64,000 nucleotides of DNA from positions 2,952,252 through 3,016,251 of the forward strand of contig ML133443.1 in NCBI GenBank assembly GCA_003864495.1, read 5' to 3'. Positions 1 to 11,270 of the stretch are shown piece after piece. Position numbers and translations under genes: made by a program. Positions within the stretch are counted from its first letter, which is position 1, and the number at the start of each line of letters is the position of its first letter. The DNA is from Nemopilema nomurai. Its lineage: Eukaryota > Cnidaria > Scyphozoa > Rhizostomeae > Rhizostomatidae. Below the pieces are notes generated by a model. It saw only the letters and a program-made list of their open reading frames with translations, did no database searches and was not told the DNA's origin.

Positions 1-1021
1 AGTAAACGATTAAACGAGGGGATGCTTGAAAAGTATCAATGAAGAAAACTAGCAAGTTCTATTTGGATTGGTTTGAAAACGATAATATTCGCGTCTGATG
101 TTGATATGCGCAGAAAACATAGCACTGATCAAAACTGCAAGACTTCTTACCAGAAAACAACCAATGTTCTAGAAATACTTACTATCCGGGGGAACATGGG
201 AACCATTACGGCTTGAATGTGTGTCTAGAAATGCAGAAGAATAGAGATTCATAAAAATGTACAATCGACTACAATTAAAAATTCAAAGAATAGTTTTTGA
301 ATAGTTCAAAGAAAACTCAAACAATTCTACAATGATAAATCTTTTCTTAATCAAATTATTAGGTAGAACGAAAAAAAACAGCATCGAGACGAAAAGGAAA
401 TAGCTCTGATTCAAATGAGAAAGTGCTCCTTAAAAATCCCAGGTAAATCTCTGAGGTGGATGTATCATCTACTAGCTTTCGAACGTACTCTGCATGGTAT
501 ACAAAACCGAATGTTTTTTTGATAAAAATATCAACAACCGATAAGCACGGAAAAGTCTTTCAGGACAGCTGTGTGAACGATCATGCCGCGGATTTGTGGG
601 TTCGTAGTAAAACAAAACAAAAACAGAATCCTGTAACTCTGCAATTGTGTTCAGCTAATGCATGGATAGACTCAAAATATTTATAGCCTCATTGAAGTAA
701 AGCGTAGCAGAGGCCAGTCAGGGTTTTGAATGGGCAAGGAGCCATTACACTGAATTAGACAACGAAGTACAGTCCACTAAAACAGATTTCCGAAATGAAA
801 TGAAATCTTTAGCAAATACGGACAATACACGAGGCATAAGAGTTCCATGAATTACAAACCACTGAGTAGAGATTTGACGTAGCATAGCCTGGGATATTTT
901 ACTCTATCTTTTAATGTCTCGAAGATCAAGCGTTTAAGAATTTGCAGTGGCGAAGTTTCAGGAATCTGAAGCAAAAAAGAGACTTGCTATTTACAGTATC
1001 CAAAGTGCAATATGCTATAAA
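1..1021. other. No gene recognised; left edge
   Basis: AT-rich sequence with no convincing exon. If the adaptor gene to the right continues past its apparent stop, its remaining C-terminal exons would lie here on the minus strand or beyond the window. I saw no clear splice-bounded open stretch to support that. Confidence 0.4.
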
Positions 1022-1261
1022 CTAACCATGTCCCCTTGGTGAGAAACATTCGGGATCAATGTCGCCAGATCCCGACAGGGTGGAAGTATTTTCGTAGATT
1101 TCATCGTAGATTTCCTCATCTGTATGGTCCATAGCGACGTAGATCTCTTCTTCTTCTGCATTCTTTATTGCAACGTACGTTTCAATCATAATGGGGTCGT
1201 TCATTGAAAGGTAAATGTTATCTGCATCATCTAACATGTTGGGGCGTTGCTGAGCATCGGC
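1022..1261 (-). CDS. Adaptor exon: tyrosine cluster with YxxM motifs
   Basis: An acidic, tyrosine-rich segment. In order it contains NIYLSM (YxxM), TYVAI, EIYVAM (YxxM), EIYDEI and IYENT (Y-x-N). In BCAP, YxxM motifs just after the ankyrin region, when phosphorylated, bind the SH2 domains of the PI3-kinase p85 subunit, and Y-x-N is a GRB2-type site. That role here is inferred. The acceptor is taken at CCGTTAG; a second AG lies 12 nt further in. The frame meets TAG at 1022-1024, but a GTTAGT donor overlaps it, so the protein may continue. Confidence 0.65.
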   Translation of the reverse strand, partial: ADAQQRPNMLDDADNIYLSMNDPIMIETYVAIKNAEEEEIYVAMDHTDEEIYDEIYENTSTLSGSGDIDPECFSPRGHG

Positions 1262-4200
1262 CTAACGGCAATACAAGTAAGCAGTTGAGGAATCAGTTGG
1301 CAAATACAAAATCGAAGCATTAGTTGGTGGCATGCATTTTGTGGCATCTTCTTGCCTTTACGTACAATGCCTGCCAAAATTGTTGGCACATTTGCGACAA
1401 TTCTTTGATTCACGTTCACTCACCTTCCTCCCCCCCTACGAACAATATTGTCCTGCTGCTAAACGAAGCGTCAATTTTACACCAAACTTTTCCCCAGATT
1501 GACTGGATGCTATACTTTGTTACCAACATTGTTTTAGGGGGGAGGAAGGGGATTAGCAACTAGTGGCGTATCAAAGAAATGAAAAATGCAAAACCAGAGA
1601 AAATACTGAGGTGTTCCAAGAAATTTTGGCAGGCATTGTAGGATCAATCCTTCTAACAAATACTCATGAAAATAAGTTACTTGCAATAACATCTTCCCTT
1701 TAAGAGAGCTGAAGATGAAAAAAAAAGCAAAATCGTCGTTTTTCACTCTCTGCCTATCGCAACCAGGTACTGCCAGGTATCACAACGTCAAAAAGAAATA
1801 TTTTTTCATCAGGTTAAAATAACGATCATGTAACACCGCAACTCAAACGTATCTATGATATTCCATTTTGGAGCTTTTTATAGAAGTCTCCTTTTACCGT
1901 AAAACCGTCTTCGCCTTATTTAAAGTCAGATGATAGTTCTATTCCTTATGGAAATTCATTGAATCAAAATCCATACAGGTTTTCAAATGTCACAGGAAAC
2001 TAGTGTTACAATTTTATTCAATTAAGAACAAGCGCGGAAAAAAATCGTCAACATTTTGAACTACCATAAGCTTCTCTGCAAGGTGAACATTTCGCACACC
2101 TAATAAATTTGCAGTGCTCTGTATATGCCAAATTATCACGCTCTTCGACATTACAACAACAAAACAATGACTCCTTTACATGCCATCGCAATGTTTTAGG
2201 GACAACTTATAAATGGAAAGTATCAAAGTAAAATATCATAATAGCTAGAAATACCAGAATGCTGGTATGCAAAAACTGCTTTCGCTATTTCTAGCTATTG
2301 TGAAGTTTTGTACCGCAAAACATTTGTTCACATTAAGTGAAAGACTTGTAAAAAGAGTGAATACTAAGTTACAGGTAAAATAAAAAGTACATAACACTTA
2401 CTTTTCTGAATATGAAAGAAAATTACAATAACTGATTGATAAAAGCTACAAAATTTACTGTGATTTCGAAATTATTGAAAGGGAGGTTCTTCAACAAAAA
2501 TTATAGATGTTATGAACCTGCTTTATATCTTAAAACAAATAGAAATGAAATAGGAAGATGAGAAGACAAATTATACGCAAAAATGCAATACAGACTGCGT
2601 GCAAATTCAAGATAAATCATCATTATTAAAAACATTGTTTAGATACTTTGTATTGGGACCAGAAGAAATTCCTATTTGCACAAACCATATTTCTAACGGT
2701 GAATATACCTACAAGACTCCTGCAATAATAAAGCTACCCCACCTCCCCTGTTCCATCAATTTAAAAATATTGCAAAGAAAAAAATGACACTCCCCATAAT
2801 TATATATTATTTATTGTGAGAAAGAGCATAACGTAAATCTCCCTACAAACATGTGCTTTCAGGGAGTATTTAAGTAGCATTTTCAAGAAAAGAATCTGGC
2901 ACCTTACCAATACAGTTCCAAGACTTTCGTGGCCGCTTTCCGTGGCAATCTGATAGGGAAAATTGCCTTCGTCGTTTGCTATATTCAGAGCATCAAAGCC
3001 CCCAGGTGATTCCAAAATAGCTAGTGACAGTTTGATCAGATTGTGGCGAGCGGCAAAATGTAAAAGAGTTGGATTCGCTGTTTGCTCTTGGACTGAAAAA
3101 ATAATATTTTCCGTGAAGGGTTTCCCCAGAGTAGAGATTAGTTGAAAATATAATGAAAATCTATGACAGTAGTAGATAAACTCTAAGGGAATTCGAATAG
3201 CCATAGGGATGCTGCATCTCTCTAAGCTTGGAGCAGACACCTTTTGATATGCCAGAAAAGACTGCATCTTGGTGCACTTAACTCAAGACGGTGTAGAGTA
3301 GACGAGCAAAGAGTTTTAGGACTAAATCTTCTCATATCTCGTGCAAAAGTTTCTCTGTACCATATAATTGTCTTATGCAAGGGTTTCACAGTCCTGTATT
3401 ACTGTTCTATGCAAGGGTTTCGCTGTACTATATAATTGTCTTATGCAAGGGTTTCAACAGTCCTGCATTACTGTCTTATGCAAGGGTTTCACAATCCTGT
3501 ATTACTGTTCTATGGAAGGGTTTCAAAGTCCTGTATTATTGTTCTATGCAAAGGTTTCGCTGTACTATATAATTGTCTTATGCAAGGGTTTCAACAGTCC
3601 TGTATTACTGTCTTGTGCAAAGGTTTCACAGTCCTGTATTACTGTTCTATGGAAGGGCTTCAAGTCCTGTATTACTGTTCTATGCAAGGGTTTCACAGTC
3701 CTGTATTACTGTTCTATGCAAGGGTTTCAAAGTCCTGTATTATTGTTCTATGCAAAGGTTTCGCTGTACTATATCATTGTCTTATGCAAGGGTTTTAACA
3801 GTCCTGTATTACTGTTCTATGGAAGTGTTTCAAGTCCTGTATTATTGTTCCATGCAAGGGTTTCGATGGAAGGGTTTCAAGTCCTGTATTACTGCTCTAT
3901 GCAAGGGTTTCAAAGTCCTGTATTATTATTCTATGCAAAAGTTTCGCTGTACTGTATAATTGTCTTATGCAAGGGTTTCAAAGTCATGTAATATTGTTAT
4001 ATGCAAAGGTTTTGTTGGAATATATCATTGTCTTCTGCAAGGGTTTCGCTGTACTGTATAATTGTCTTCTGCAAGGGTTTCACAGCCCTGTATTATTGTT
4101 CTATGCAAAGGTTTCACTGTACTATATCATAATCTTATGCAAGGGTTTCAAGTCCTGTATTATTATTCTATGCAAAGGTTTCGCTGTACTGTATAATTGT

Positions 4201-7200
4201 CTTATGCAAGGGTTTCACAGTCATGTAATATTGTTCTATGCAAAGGTTTTGTTGGACTTTATCATTGTCTTATGCAAGGGTTTCGCTGTACTGTATAATT
4301 GTCTTATGCAAGGGTCTAAAAGTCCTGCATTATTGTTCTATGCAAAGGTTTCGCTGTACTATATCATTGTCTTATGCAAGGGTTTTAACAGTCCTGTATT
4401 ACTGTTCTATGGAAGTGTTTCAAGTCCTGTATTATTGTTCCATGCAAGGGTTTCGATGGAAGGGTTTCAAGTCCTGTATTACTGCTCTATGCAAGGGTTT
4501 CAAAGTCCTGTATCATTGTTCTTTGCAAAGGTTTCGCTGTACTATATCATAATCTTATGCAAGGGTTTCAAGTCCTGTATTATTATTCTATGCAAAAGTT
4601 TCGCTGTACTGTATAATTGTCTTATGCAAGGGTTTCAAAGTCATGTAATATTGTTATATGCAAAGGTTTTGTTGGAATATATCATTGTTCTTCTGCAAGG
4701 GTTTCGCTGTACTGTATAATTGTCTTCTGCAAGGGTTTCACAGCCCTGTATTATTGTTCTATGAAAAGGTTTCGCTGTACTATATCATAATCTTATGCAA
4801 GGGTTTCAAGTCCTGTATTATTATTCTATGCAAAAGTTTCGCTGTACTGTATAATTGTCTTATGCAAGGGTTTCAACGTCATGTAATATTGTTTTATGCA
4901 AAGGTTTTGTTGGAATATATCATTGTCTTCTGCAAGGGTTTCGCTGTACTGTATAATTGTCTTCTGCAAGGGTTTCAAAGTCCTGTATTATTGTTCTTTG
5001 CAAAGGTTTCGCTGTACTATATCATAATCTTATGCAAGGGTTTCAAGTCCTGCATTATTATTCTATGCAAAGGTTTCACTGTACTGTATAATTGTCTTAT
5101 GCAAGGGTTTCACAGTCATGTAATATTGTTCTATGCAAAGGTTTCGCTGTACTGTATAATTGTCTTATGCAAGGGTTTCAAAGTACTGTATTATTGTCTT
5201 ATGCAAGGGTACTGTATTTTTGTTCTTTGCGTTCAGTGGAAATAAATATAACAAAAAAAACACAAAATACCTTGGCTTATTCTTTTCTTTGAGTCTTTGG
5301 CGAGCAAATGAAAATTTGGCGGCAAATTCTTCTTAAATTGTTTCTCCAACTCAAAATCCAACGCCACGGCGTTTCTCGTTTTCAAATGCAGGGCAGCACA
5401 CATGAACTCTATTGGATCGCTAACATTCATGAGGGTGGTTCTCATCCGCTCTAGGTATGAAACAAAGGTAAATGGCTTGTGACGACATAGCATTGTCATG
5501 TGATTGCCATGATGGACAGTCAATTCAGTCTCCTCGGGTGGAAAGTATTCTAAAAGAAAAAATAATAAATACAAATATGTATCACAGAAACTATATATAT
5601 ATCTCTTTAAATACAGCAACAGAGCAGGGAAATAAAACGCCACATCAGATTTCCACATTTATAAGTTAAGCATGATTTAATTAACTTTGTTTATCTTCAG
5701 CGTACTTTGTGTGAAATCGTTAGCAAGATTATAGGAATCATACATAACTGCTGGTCAAATGGTATTTTGGAGTTGGAGAAACGAATTATTAGCATTTTAT
5801 CACAGTGGAATGGTCTAGGTAATGGCCAAAATGACAGGAGTTAAGGGCATCTGAAATACTGCTCGCTTTATCATCATAAAGATTGAACATCGAGCAAAAA
5901 GGAATTCTGAGGCATTGGTTAAAAAGCCCTTTACATAAGAGGGAGCAAAAGAGAGTGGGGGCTAGAGTGAGGCGACAGGGTGTGGCAGCACGAAAGGGGG
6001 AAAAGGGTACAAGAAAGGGGACAACAAGGTGTGGCCTTGACGTAATAATACACTCCAAATTTAGATGCATTCTGACAGGCTAAAACGATCCAAACGGGAA
6101 ACAATTATATCAAGCACAGACTGAACATCAGCAATATTGACTGGATCAATATATTACGTAACTAGGCCAAGTCAACTCTTATTGACGAAGAATGAATTCC
6201 CCAGGCATGTTGGAGCAAGCTTTTAAACACAACTAGGTATCGACACGTTAACGATATGTTATTCTAAACAAACTGCATAGATGTTGTTGCGTCTTGGCAG
6301 GCCTATTTCGGTTACAACTATCGCATCCTTTGAGATTCCGAATCCCTTCCTTTTCGGTGTGACGCAAATTAATAATCTTAGCTGCCTACCCGAACAAGGA
6401 TATCAAGGTTTTCAAATTTTCCATTTACGAAATAGAGTTCATGGAACTGCGTAAAGACCACGACACCATAATTGGTGACGTAATTCCATTAAAGGTTTCC
6501 CCGCTAGTTGTTTAGCCTTCCACCCTAGAAATTCAAAGGAGCATTTGTTCCTGTTTGAACTATTCTCCTTGTACACTGTAATTGATTGCTCTATAAAGCC
6601 GTTTATAAAGGTCTTATCCATTCAGATTTCGATGAGTCAATTTGTTCCATTCAGAAATGACCGAGGCAATATATATTTTAACTAGCACGTATGAAAAAAG
6701 TTATTAAAATTTTATGAATGGCTCATTTGCTAACATCTGGTTGAAATTACTTTTGAATTGTGCTTTAAATATGTGTTTCCTAGCAATGGCTTGTCGAGAA
6801 TTTCCGAATGACTGTCATAAGAAAGACAGCTTAAAGCCAAAATTAGAAGTAATAAAAAGCAGGGAATATCAAAACCAGTAAGCCAATTTATCAGTTTTAT
6901 ACCTTCTTCGAAAGGTCTATGCGTAAATACTTCATCAGAGCAATACAGTTGGTTCGATATTAAGAAATACCAAAATTCCAGCTAAAAAATGAAAAAAATT
7001 ACTGGTTCCCCGATTCCACAATTCCCCGATTCCCTGTTTTAGTAGTGGGTCAATGGGTGCCTGTCAATTGAAAAATTACATTGGTTTCAAATGTTCCTCT
7101 CAATCAAAGACGAAAAACACCTCTTGCGCGGGGGGGGGAAACAGTGTGGCACCTTTCCCCTCAACTAGAACAAAACAAAATAGGCCTTTCACCCTTTTTG

Positions 7201-10200
7201 CGCTACCCCTTACCGTGCTTATGTTTTCATTTCCTTTGCCCGTCTCGTTCTGTCGTGAAAATAAAACGTAAAATGGGGGTAGGGGGCAGAGACATGGCAA
7301 GTCAAAGCAAATTTAGAGACGGCACTATAAACGTTTGGCCTAAAATCAATCCATACCAGGAATTTACCTCTGAAATGCCACTAATGCGCTGATATGAACG
7401 CTAATAACGTTGAAAATGTTCAAACTAACTTAATTTATTATGGTAAAACTCCCAATCGGGAACTTCATTTATTATGGTAAAACTTTTCATCTTGAACTTC
7501 ATTTATTATGGTAAAACTTTCCATCTTGAACTTCATTTATTAAGGATATAGAGGGTCGTGAGTTCGAGTCCCGCTCGGGTCGGTTATTTTTCCGCATTCT
7601 CTATACCATTCGTAAGAAATCTTATTGCCTTGACCTTTTCACTTCATTTACTATGGTAAAACTCTCAATCGGGAACTTCCAAAACAGCGGATAGTTGTTA
7701 TAAGTTGCTTTCATTCAAATTTCATGACTAGGCTCGGTCTTCCAGTGTCATTTCACATGGACATTTTCACGATTACGTCATTCCCAAGGCCGGCAGTCAC
7801 GTGAAGGCACAACAAGCCACAAAATACGGAAATGGCTTGCCTGGTGCAGTCAATATGAAAAATGGCAACAAATTGGAGAAAACCCTATACATTTCTGGAT
7901 TAATCCAATCAGATCAGCAATCTTTACTTCGGAGAAAATCAATAGAGCAACTTTCAGATTAGGTTTCTCCAAACAGTTGCCTAAGTTGTACAGTATGTCA
8001 CTTAGACTTTACCTTGAATGCATTTAAACTTATCAAAATAACGGCAATGTCATTATGATAATGGAAAAAGAGATAGATATACTTTCAATTTCTCCTAAAA
8101 TAAAAAATGGATTGCCAAGGAAATAGGAGAAAAGTGGTTAAGATGCATTTTAGATTGCTGCTGAATAGAAATGCACTAGTTGATATATAATACAAAATTC
8201 AGTTCAAAATGTAATTTACCTGGAGCACGTAGCCTAAGTACATTGTCTCCAATTTTTTCTGCAATAGTCTCACACTCTCGTTGTGTTCTTAGGCCTGTGA
8301 ATCTGATTGTAAAATCAACATTCTTTGGCAAGCTTTGGCTGAAAACCAGCAGCACAGATTCGTTTTTCTGAAATAGAAACAAAACTGAACATCAACCATG
8401 GGGCATGACAACAAAAAAGTGAGGCTAAGAAAACAAAGAACAAAGAAAGAAATCCAAAACTCACCCAAAAGACCACATGCATGGAGTTTTGTAAATAAAA
8501 AATGAAGGAAGTTAGTAAAATTTGTCAAATTTTGTAGAGAATCTGTCAAATTTGAGGTGTAACTTAAAGTGATTGTGCACACAAATATTCATACTTACAT
8601 TATATATTACTGACGATGGTGATATATGGATTATACTGAAGTATTTTTGGGTTTCTGAAAAAAAGAAAAGGTAAAATTAATATACAATATTTGTAAACAT
8701 TTAATTTGCTGATGATGTTGATTATCATTGATAAAGTTTGGAGAAAATGTTTAGCCTTATTCTTCTTTAGCTTTAATTTAACAAATAAAATTGATATATT
8801 TTCACCATAGTTGTAAGATATGCAAGTCATATTTATTTATTTATCAAGTGACAATCTCATTCAAAAGGAGGTTTGAAATAAAAAAGAATTATTTCTTTTG
8901 TCAGTTTTAAAGATCATCTAGTAAACCTTACATAAACACACATCACTTTGCAGACAAGATCATATGCTCATGGTAGCCTGTTCATAAAACTCCATTCACT
9001 GGAAGTCATAGGCAAAATAATCCTCTTTAGATCTTTGTTGGGTAACACAATTATTTAAAAATCTTGATTGTTTTTGTGTGGTTATGTGGATACCTTGAGC
9101 ATGATATTTTAATTTCATGTAATTGAAATATGGTACTAATTGGGACATTGTTACAGTACACTTGTACAGAATTGTCCCCCTTAATCTTCAAGAAGTGTGC
9201 AGGCCCATGGCAATAACTAACTTTGTGGAACCGCTGGGAGTTGTGAATGTCTTGGGGAAGGAGTCGGCCTTTGGCTTCTATCAGACATCTTGAATATGTT
9301 ATCCACTCAAGAAGATCCAAATTGAAGCAAATCAAGTCATCTTGCTGTAAAATAACAAATATAATATCTTATAATATAATATCTGTATTAATGATTATAT
9401 ACAACTTAAATACAAACAAAGAATTTGGTTGAACACAAATATTACAAAGTAAGCTGTTAAGTGACCAAGGCCTTACTGAATTCTATGAAATAAACTTAAC
9501 TTTGAAATGATTAGCAGTTCCTGTGCTAAATCATTTGACATTCTTTATTTGAAAAGCAAAAGGATACAAAGTTTCTTTTCAACCTTTGTACCCAACAGTT
9601 ACATAAAATCAATGGGCTAACAACTTTATAAATATTGAGAGTGTTAAAATACAAATGATTTGTAAAATCCTAATGATTTCTTTGAATTAAGAAGAAACCA
9701 GATCTTTCCAGACCAGTTTAGCACTAAATCTCTCTATCCAAACACATGTCAAGAAGATTATTAGATATCATATCAACCTTTGAGTTGTATTGTCGCATGC
9801 ATTTCAAATACATCTGGAACTCAATCTTATATATAAATCTGGATTCACACATGCTTTTTTTCTTGAAGTTGCAATTTGCTTACTGACCAAAAAACTTCCA
9901 CGTGCTACACTTTAACCAGAACAGTGGGGTCTCCTTTCTATCTTACAAATGGATGCCAAATCAATTTTTGGAAATATTCAGAGAGTTTGTTTAAACAGTA
10001 GTTTCCCCTTTAGGCATACACAGCACAACTAAAACCCACTTTTAATGAAAAGCATTGATTCAATGAACCGGCGTAAGAATTAAATAGAAAAACGAAGTGA
10101 TTCTTCCATTAAATACAACTAATGAATTGGAGTCAATTTGTAGCAAAATTGACGCGGGAATACAGCAAAAGCTTTGCGAAGAGGAATGCTACTAAACTTA

Positions 10201-11270
10201 AGCATATCGAGAAACAAACTCAAGTGGTTCTTCCAAGAAACTGTTGTTATTCGAATTTTTTGACAGGTTGCAGTTTCGTACAGGGGAAAACGTTTAACGA
10301 AGCGAGGAAAGAATAATTCTACTTCCGTGATCGAAGTTGTTGACATTACAATAGTGGATAATTAGAAAAATGCGTTCTCACCAAGAACACATCAAGTTGT
10401 GTTCCTACATGTCCAGGCAGATAAATCTGGCTGATTGCAACAAAATTATGCACGAATTTTTATTAAAATATATCAAAAGGAAAGTACAAAAGGTCGTGAA
10501 AGCAAAATAAAGGCAAAGGCCTTTACATGGTGATGCAAAGGGGGGAGCTGTTGCATCAAAACAGAGTTCGCATAAACTAAATAACACGCTCTAAAGGCTT
10601 CTAGTCGGTCAGTTTTGAGGTTAAATAGATTTAAAACATTTGCGCATAGGTAGGCCCAGAAACTGAAAGTCGGTGCAACTCAAAAAGCTTGGCAGGGATT
10701 AGCAAAAAATGTAATCCGCAAGCCACGTAATAAAGCACAAACCTCGTGTTCCCTCAGAATCAATATATATTCCAATGTCAATTCGATTCAATATAGTAAT
10801 ATTTTCCCTTTACTGAAGTCCTGCTTGCCTTGTTTGACAGCGTGACGTGACACAAGAAAGCAAGGATCAACTTTCCTCTCTTGTCTTTTCCTTCTGCCAA
10901 GAACTGGTCGTGTTGGTGCGCCACTGCGCAGGAACAGGAAGAGAATAGCCGTATGAGGAATTTAGCCCCTAGCCCGTAATCGAAAGTGAAATACTTTGTG
11001 AACAATTTAAAGTATATTTAAAGAAATAAAGTTAATAAAAATTTTGCAATGCAGCAAAAAAGCCAATGTTAATTAATGACGATAGTATATCAACGTAGAG
11101 ACGCACTTCCTCGGCATCATTTGAATAACAAAACGACCTTTCCGAGTTTAGTTTCAGGCTGCAAGGATGTGGTTTTACGAAGGCTCAGTTTACTTCCAGT
11201 AATGTAAGCCAACGTTTGACACATTCTCTGCTTGAATCTTGCATGTACACTTTGACAACGTGAAACCAAC
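1022..11270 (-). CDS. Dof/BCAP/BANK-family adaptor protein (PIK3AP1-like), seven exons, 5' incomplete
   Basis: Cytoplasmic scaffold family that links tyrosine-kinase receptors to PI3-kinase (BCAP, BANK1, Drosophila stumps/Dof). Exons on the minus strand: 11270-11194, 9344-9137, 8654-8599, 8367-8220, 5549-5271, 3092-2908 and 1261-1022. Junction phases agree through all seven in this model. In order they encode a TIR-like region, the TIG/IPT start (IHISPSSVIYN), the DBB core with SDPIEFMCAAL (BCAP has a very similar NPVEFMC motif), an ankyrin-type segment (NPTLLHFAARHNL, then GNFPYQIATESGH) and a C-terminal tyrosine cluster with YLSM and YVAM. The domain order matches vertebrate BCAP/BANK. The initiating exon was not found, and the coding sequence either ends at the TAG at 1022-1024 or splices on at a GTTAGT donor there. 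Family assignment is strong; the first two exons and the C-terminal end are tentative. Confidence 0.8.
1434..1643 (+). pseudogene. Decayed copy of a coding-like repeat (left copy)
   Basis: This stretch matches the reverse complement of 63757-63969 with many substitutions and small indels. It encodes DWMLYFVTNIVLGGR, then reaches a stop, and further indels break the frame. The right copy stays open over the same part. It lies in the intron between the two last adaptor exons, on the opposite strand. I do not recognise the protein; it could be a transposon fragment or a piece of a multicopy gene. Confidence 0.6.
1644..2907. other. Adaptor intron, no further feature
   Basis: AT-rich intron between the ankyrin-type exon and the tyrosine-cluster exon. 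I see no open stretch with splice signals on either strand. Confidence 0.4.
2908..3092 (-). CDS. Adaptor exon: ankyrin-type repeat segment
   Basis: A 185-nt exon after a TTTTTTCAG acceptor, ending at GTAAGG. It encodes TANPTLLHFAARHNLIKL, LAILESPGG, then NIANDEGNFPYQIATESGH. This is the ankyrin-like module that follows the DBB core in BCAP and BANK1 (LLHFAA, then a YP..IAE..G segment). Phase 1 in and phase 0 out. Confidence 0.85.
3341..5230. repeat. 34-bp minisatellite filling an intron of the adaptor gene
   Basis: About 55 head-to-tail copies of a 34-bp unit whose core reads TATGCAAGGGTTTC, with a CTGTATTA-type second half. Two variants of the second half (CAGTCCTGTATTA and GCTGTACTATATA) alternate irregularly. 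Blocks are duplicated again: 3791-3930 recurs almost unchanged 590 bp later at 4381-4520, and another block around 4018 recurs near 4675 and 4915. Because 34 is not a multiple of 3 and the unit lacks stop codons on the plus strand in every phase, open frames of up to 250 codons run through it. They are by-products of the repeat, not genes. It occupies most of intron 3093-5270. Confidence 0.95.
5271..5549 (-). CDS. Adaptor exon: DBB core helix region
   Basis: A 279-nt exon with a TTTTCTTTTAG acceptor and a GTATTT donor. It finishes the TIG strands (ELTVHHGNHMTM), then encodes FTFVSYLERM and SDPIEFMCAALHL, the hallmark of the Dof/BCAP/BANK motif, and a helix ending KKNLPPNFHLLA. Phase 1 at both ends, consistent with both neighbours. 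The donor sits about 40 bp from the right edge of the minisatellite filling the following intron. Confidence 0.85.
5550..8219. other. Adaptor intron with purine-rich tract and a 34-bp tandem repeat
   Basis: It holds a purine-rich stretch around 5930-6030, a G-run and low-complexity segment at 7130-7290, and the tandem repeat at 7427-7676. Open frames in the purine-rich part have composition typical of low-complexity DNA and lack splice context, so I do not call them genes. Confidence 0.5.
7427..7676. repeat. 34-bp tandem repeat interrupted by a tRNA-like fragment
   Basis: Units start at 7427, 7461, 7495 and 7529, each reading AACTTCATTTATTATGG then TAAAACT. A further copy begins near 7640. 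Between them, 7549-7583 contains GAGTTCGAGTCCC, close to a tRNA B box, so a tRNA-derived fragment seems inserted in the array. No A box was found, so an intact tRNA gene is unlikely. Confidence 0.7.
8220..8367 (-). CDS. Adaptor exon: TIG/IPT domain body
   Basis: A 148-nt exon bounded by CTATTTCAG and GTAAAT. It encodes alternating strands typical of a TIG/IPT immunoglobulin-like fold: SVLLVFSQSLP, VDFTIRFTGL, then VLRLRAPG. The equivalent BCAP segment ends in a VKAP motif at the same place. It leaves one base, completed to Glu by the next exon. Confidence 0.75.
8599..8654 (-). CDS. Adaptor exon: first strand of TIG/DBB region
   Basis: A 56-nt exon with a strong acceptor (TTTTTTTCAG) and a consensus GTAAGT donor. 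It encodes 18 complete residues ending IHISPSSVIYN, the characteristic opening of a TIG/IPT fold (hydrophobic strand, then P and S/G). Phase 1 in and phase 0 out, matching the next exon exactly. Confidence 0.65.
9137..9344 (-). CDS. Adaptor exon: TIR-like domain, second part
   Basis: It begins after a good acceptor (TTATTTTACAG) in phase 0. It encodes QDDLICFNLDLLEWI, then SRCLIEAKGRLLP and QRFHK, then a strand-like VQVYCNNVPI. In BCAP the equivalent region also has a STRC segment followed by a QHFHK motif. Only this frame is open. I end it at 9137 because that donor (GTACCA) gives the phase required by the next exon. The frame stays open to a GTATCC donor after 9094, which would need an extra linker exon. 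Confidence 0.55.

Noticed and set aside
3368..5292. Long open frames (up to 250 codons) on the plus strand
   Set aside because: They run through the 34-bp minisatellite in several frames at once and encode only a repeated peptide of period 34. They are explained by a stop-free repeat unit.
7549..7583. Possible tRNA gene
   Set aside because: A B-box-like sequence is present, but there is no A box, no complete cloverleaf, and the T-stem has a mismatch. Probably a fragment.
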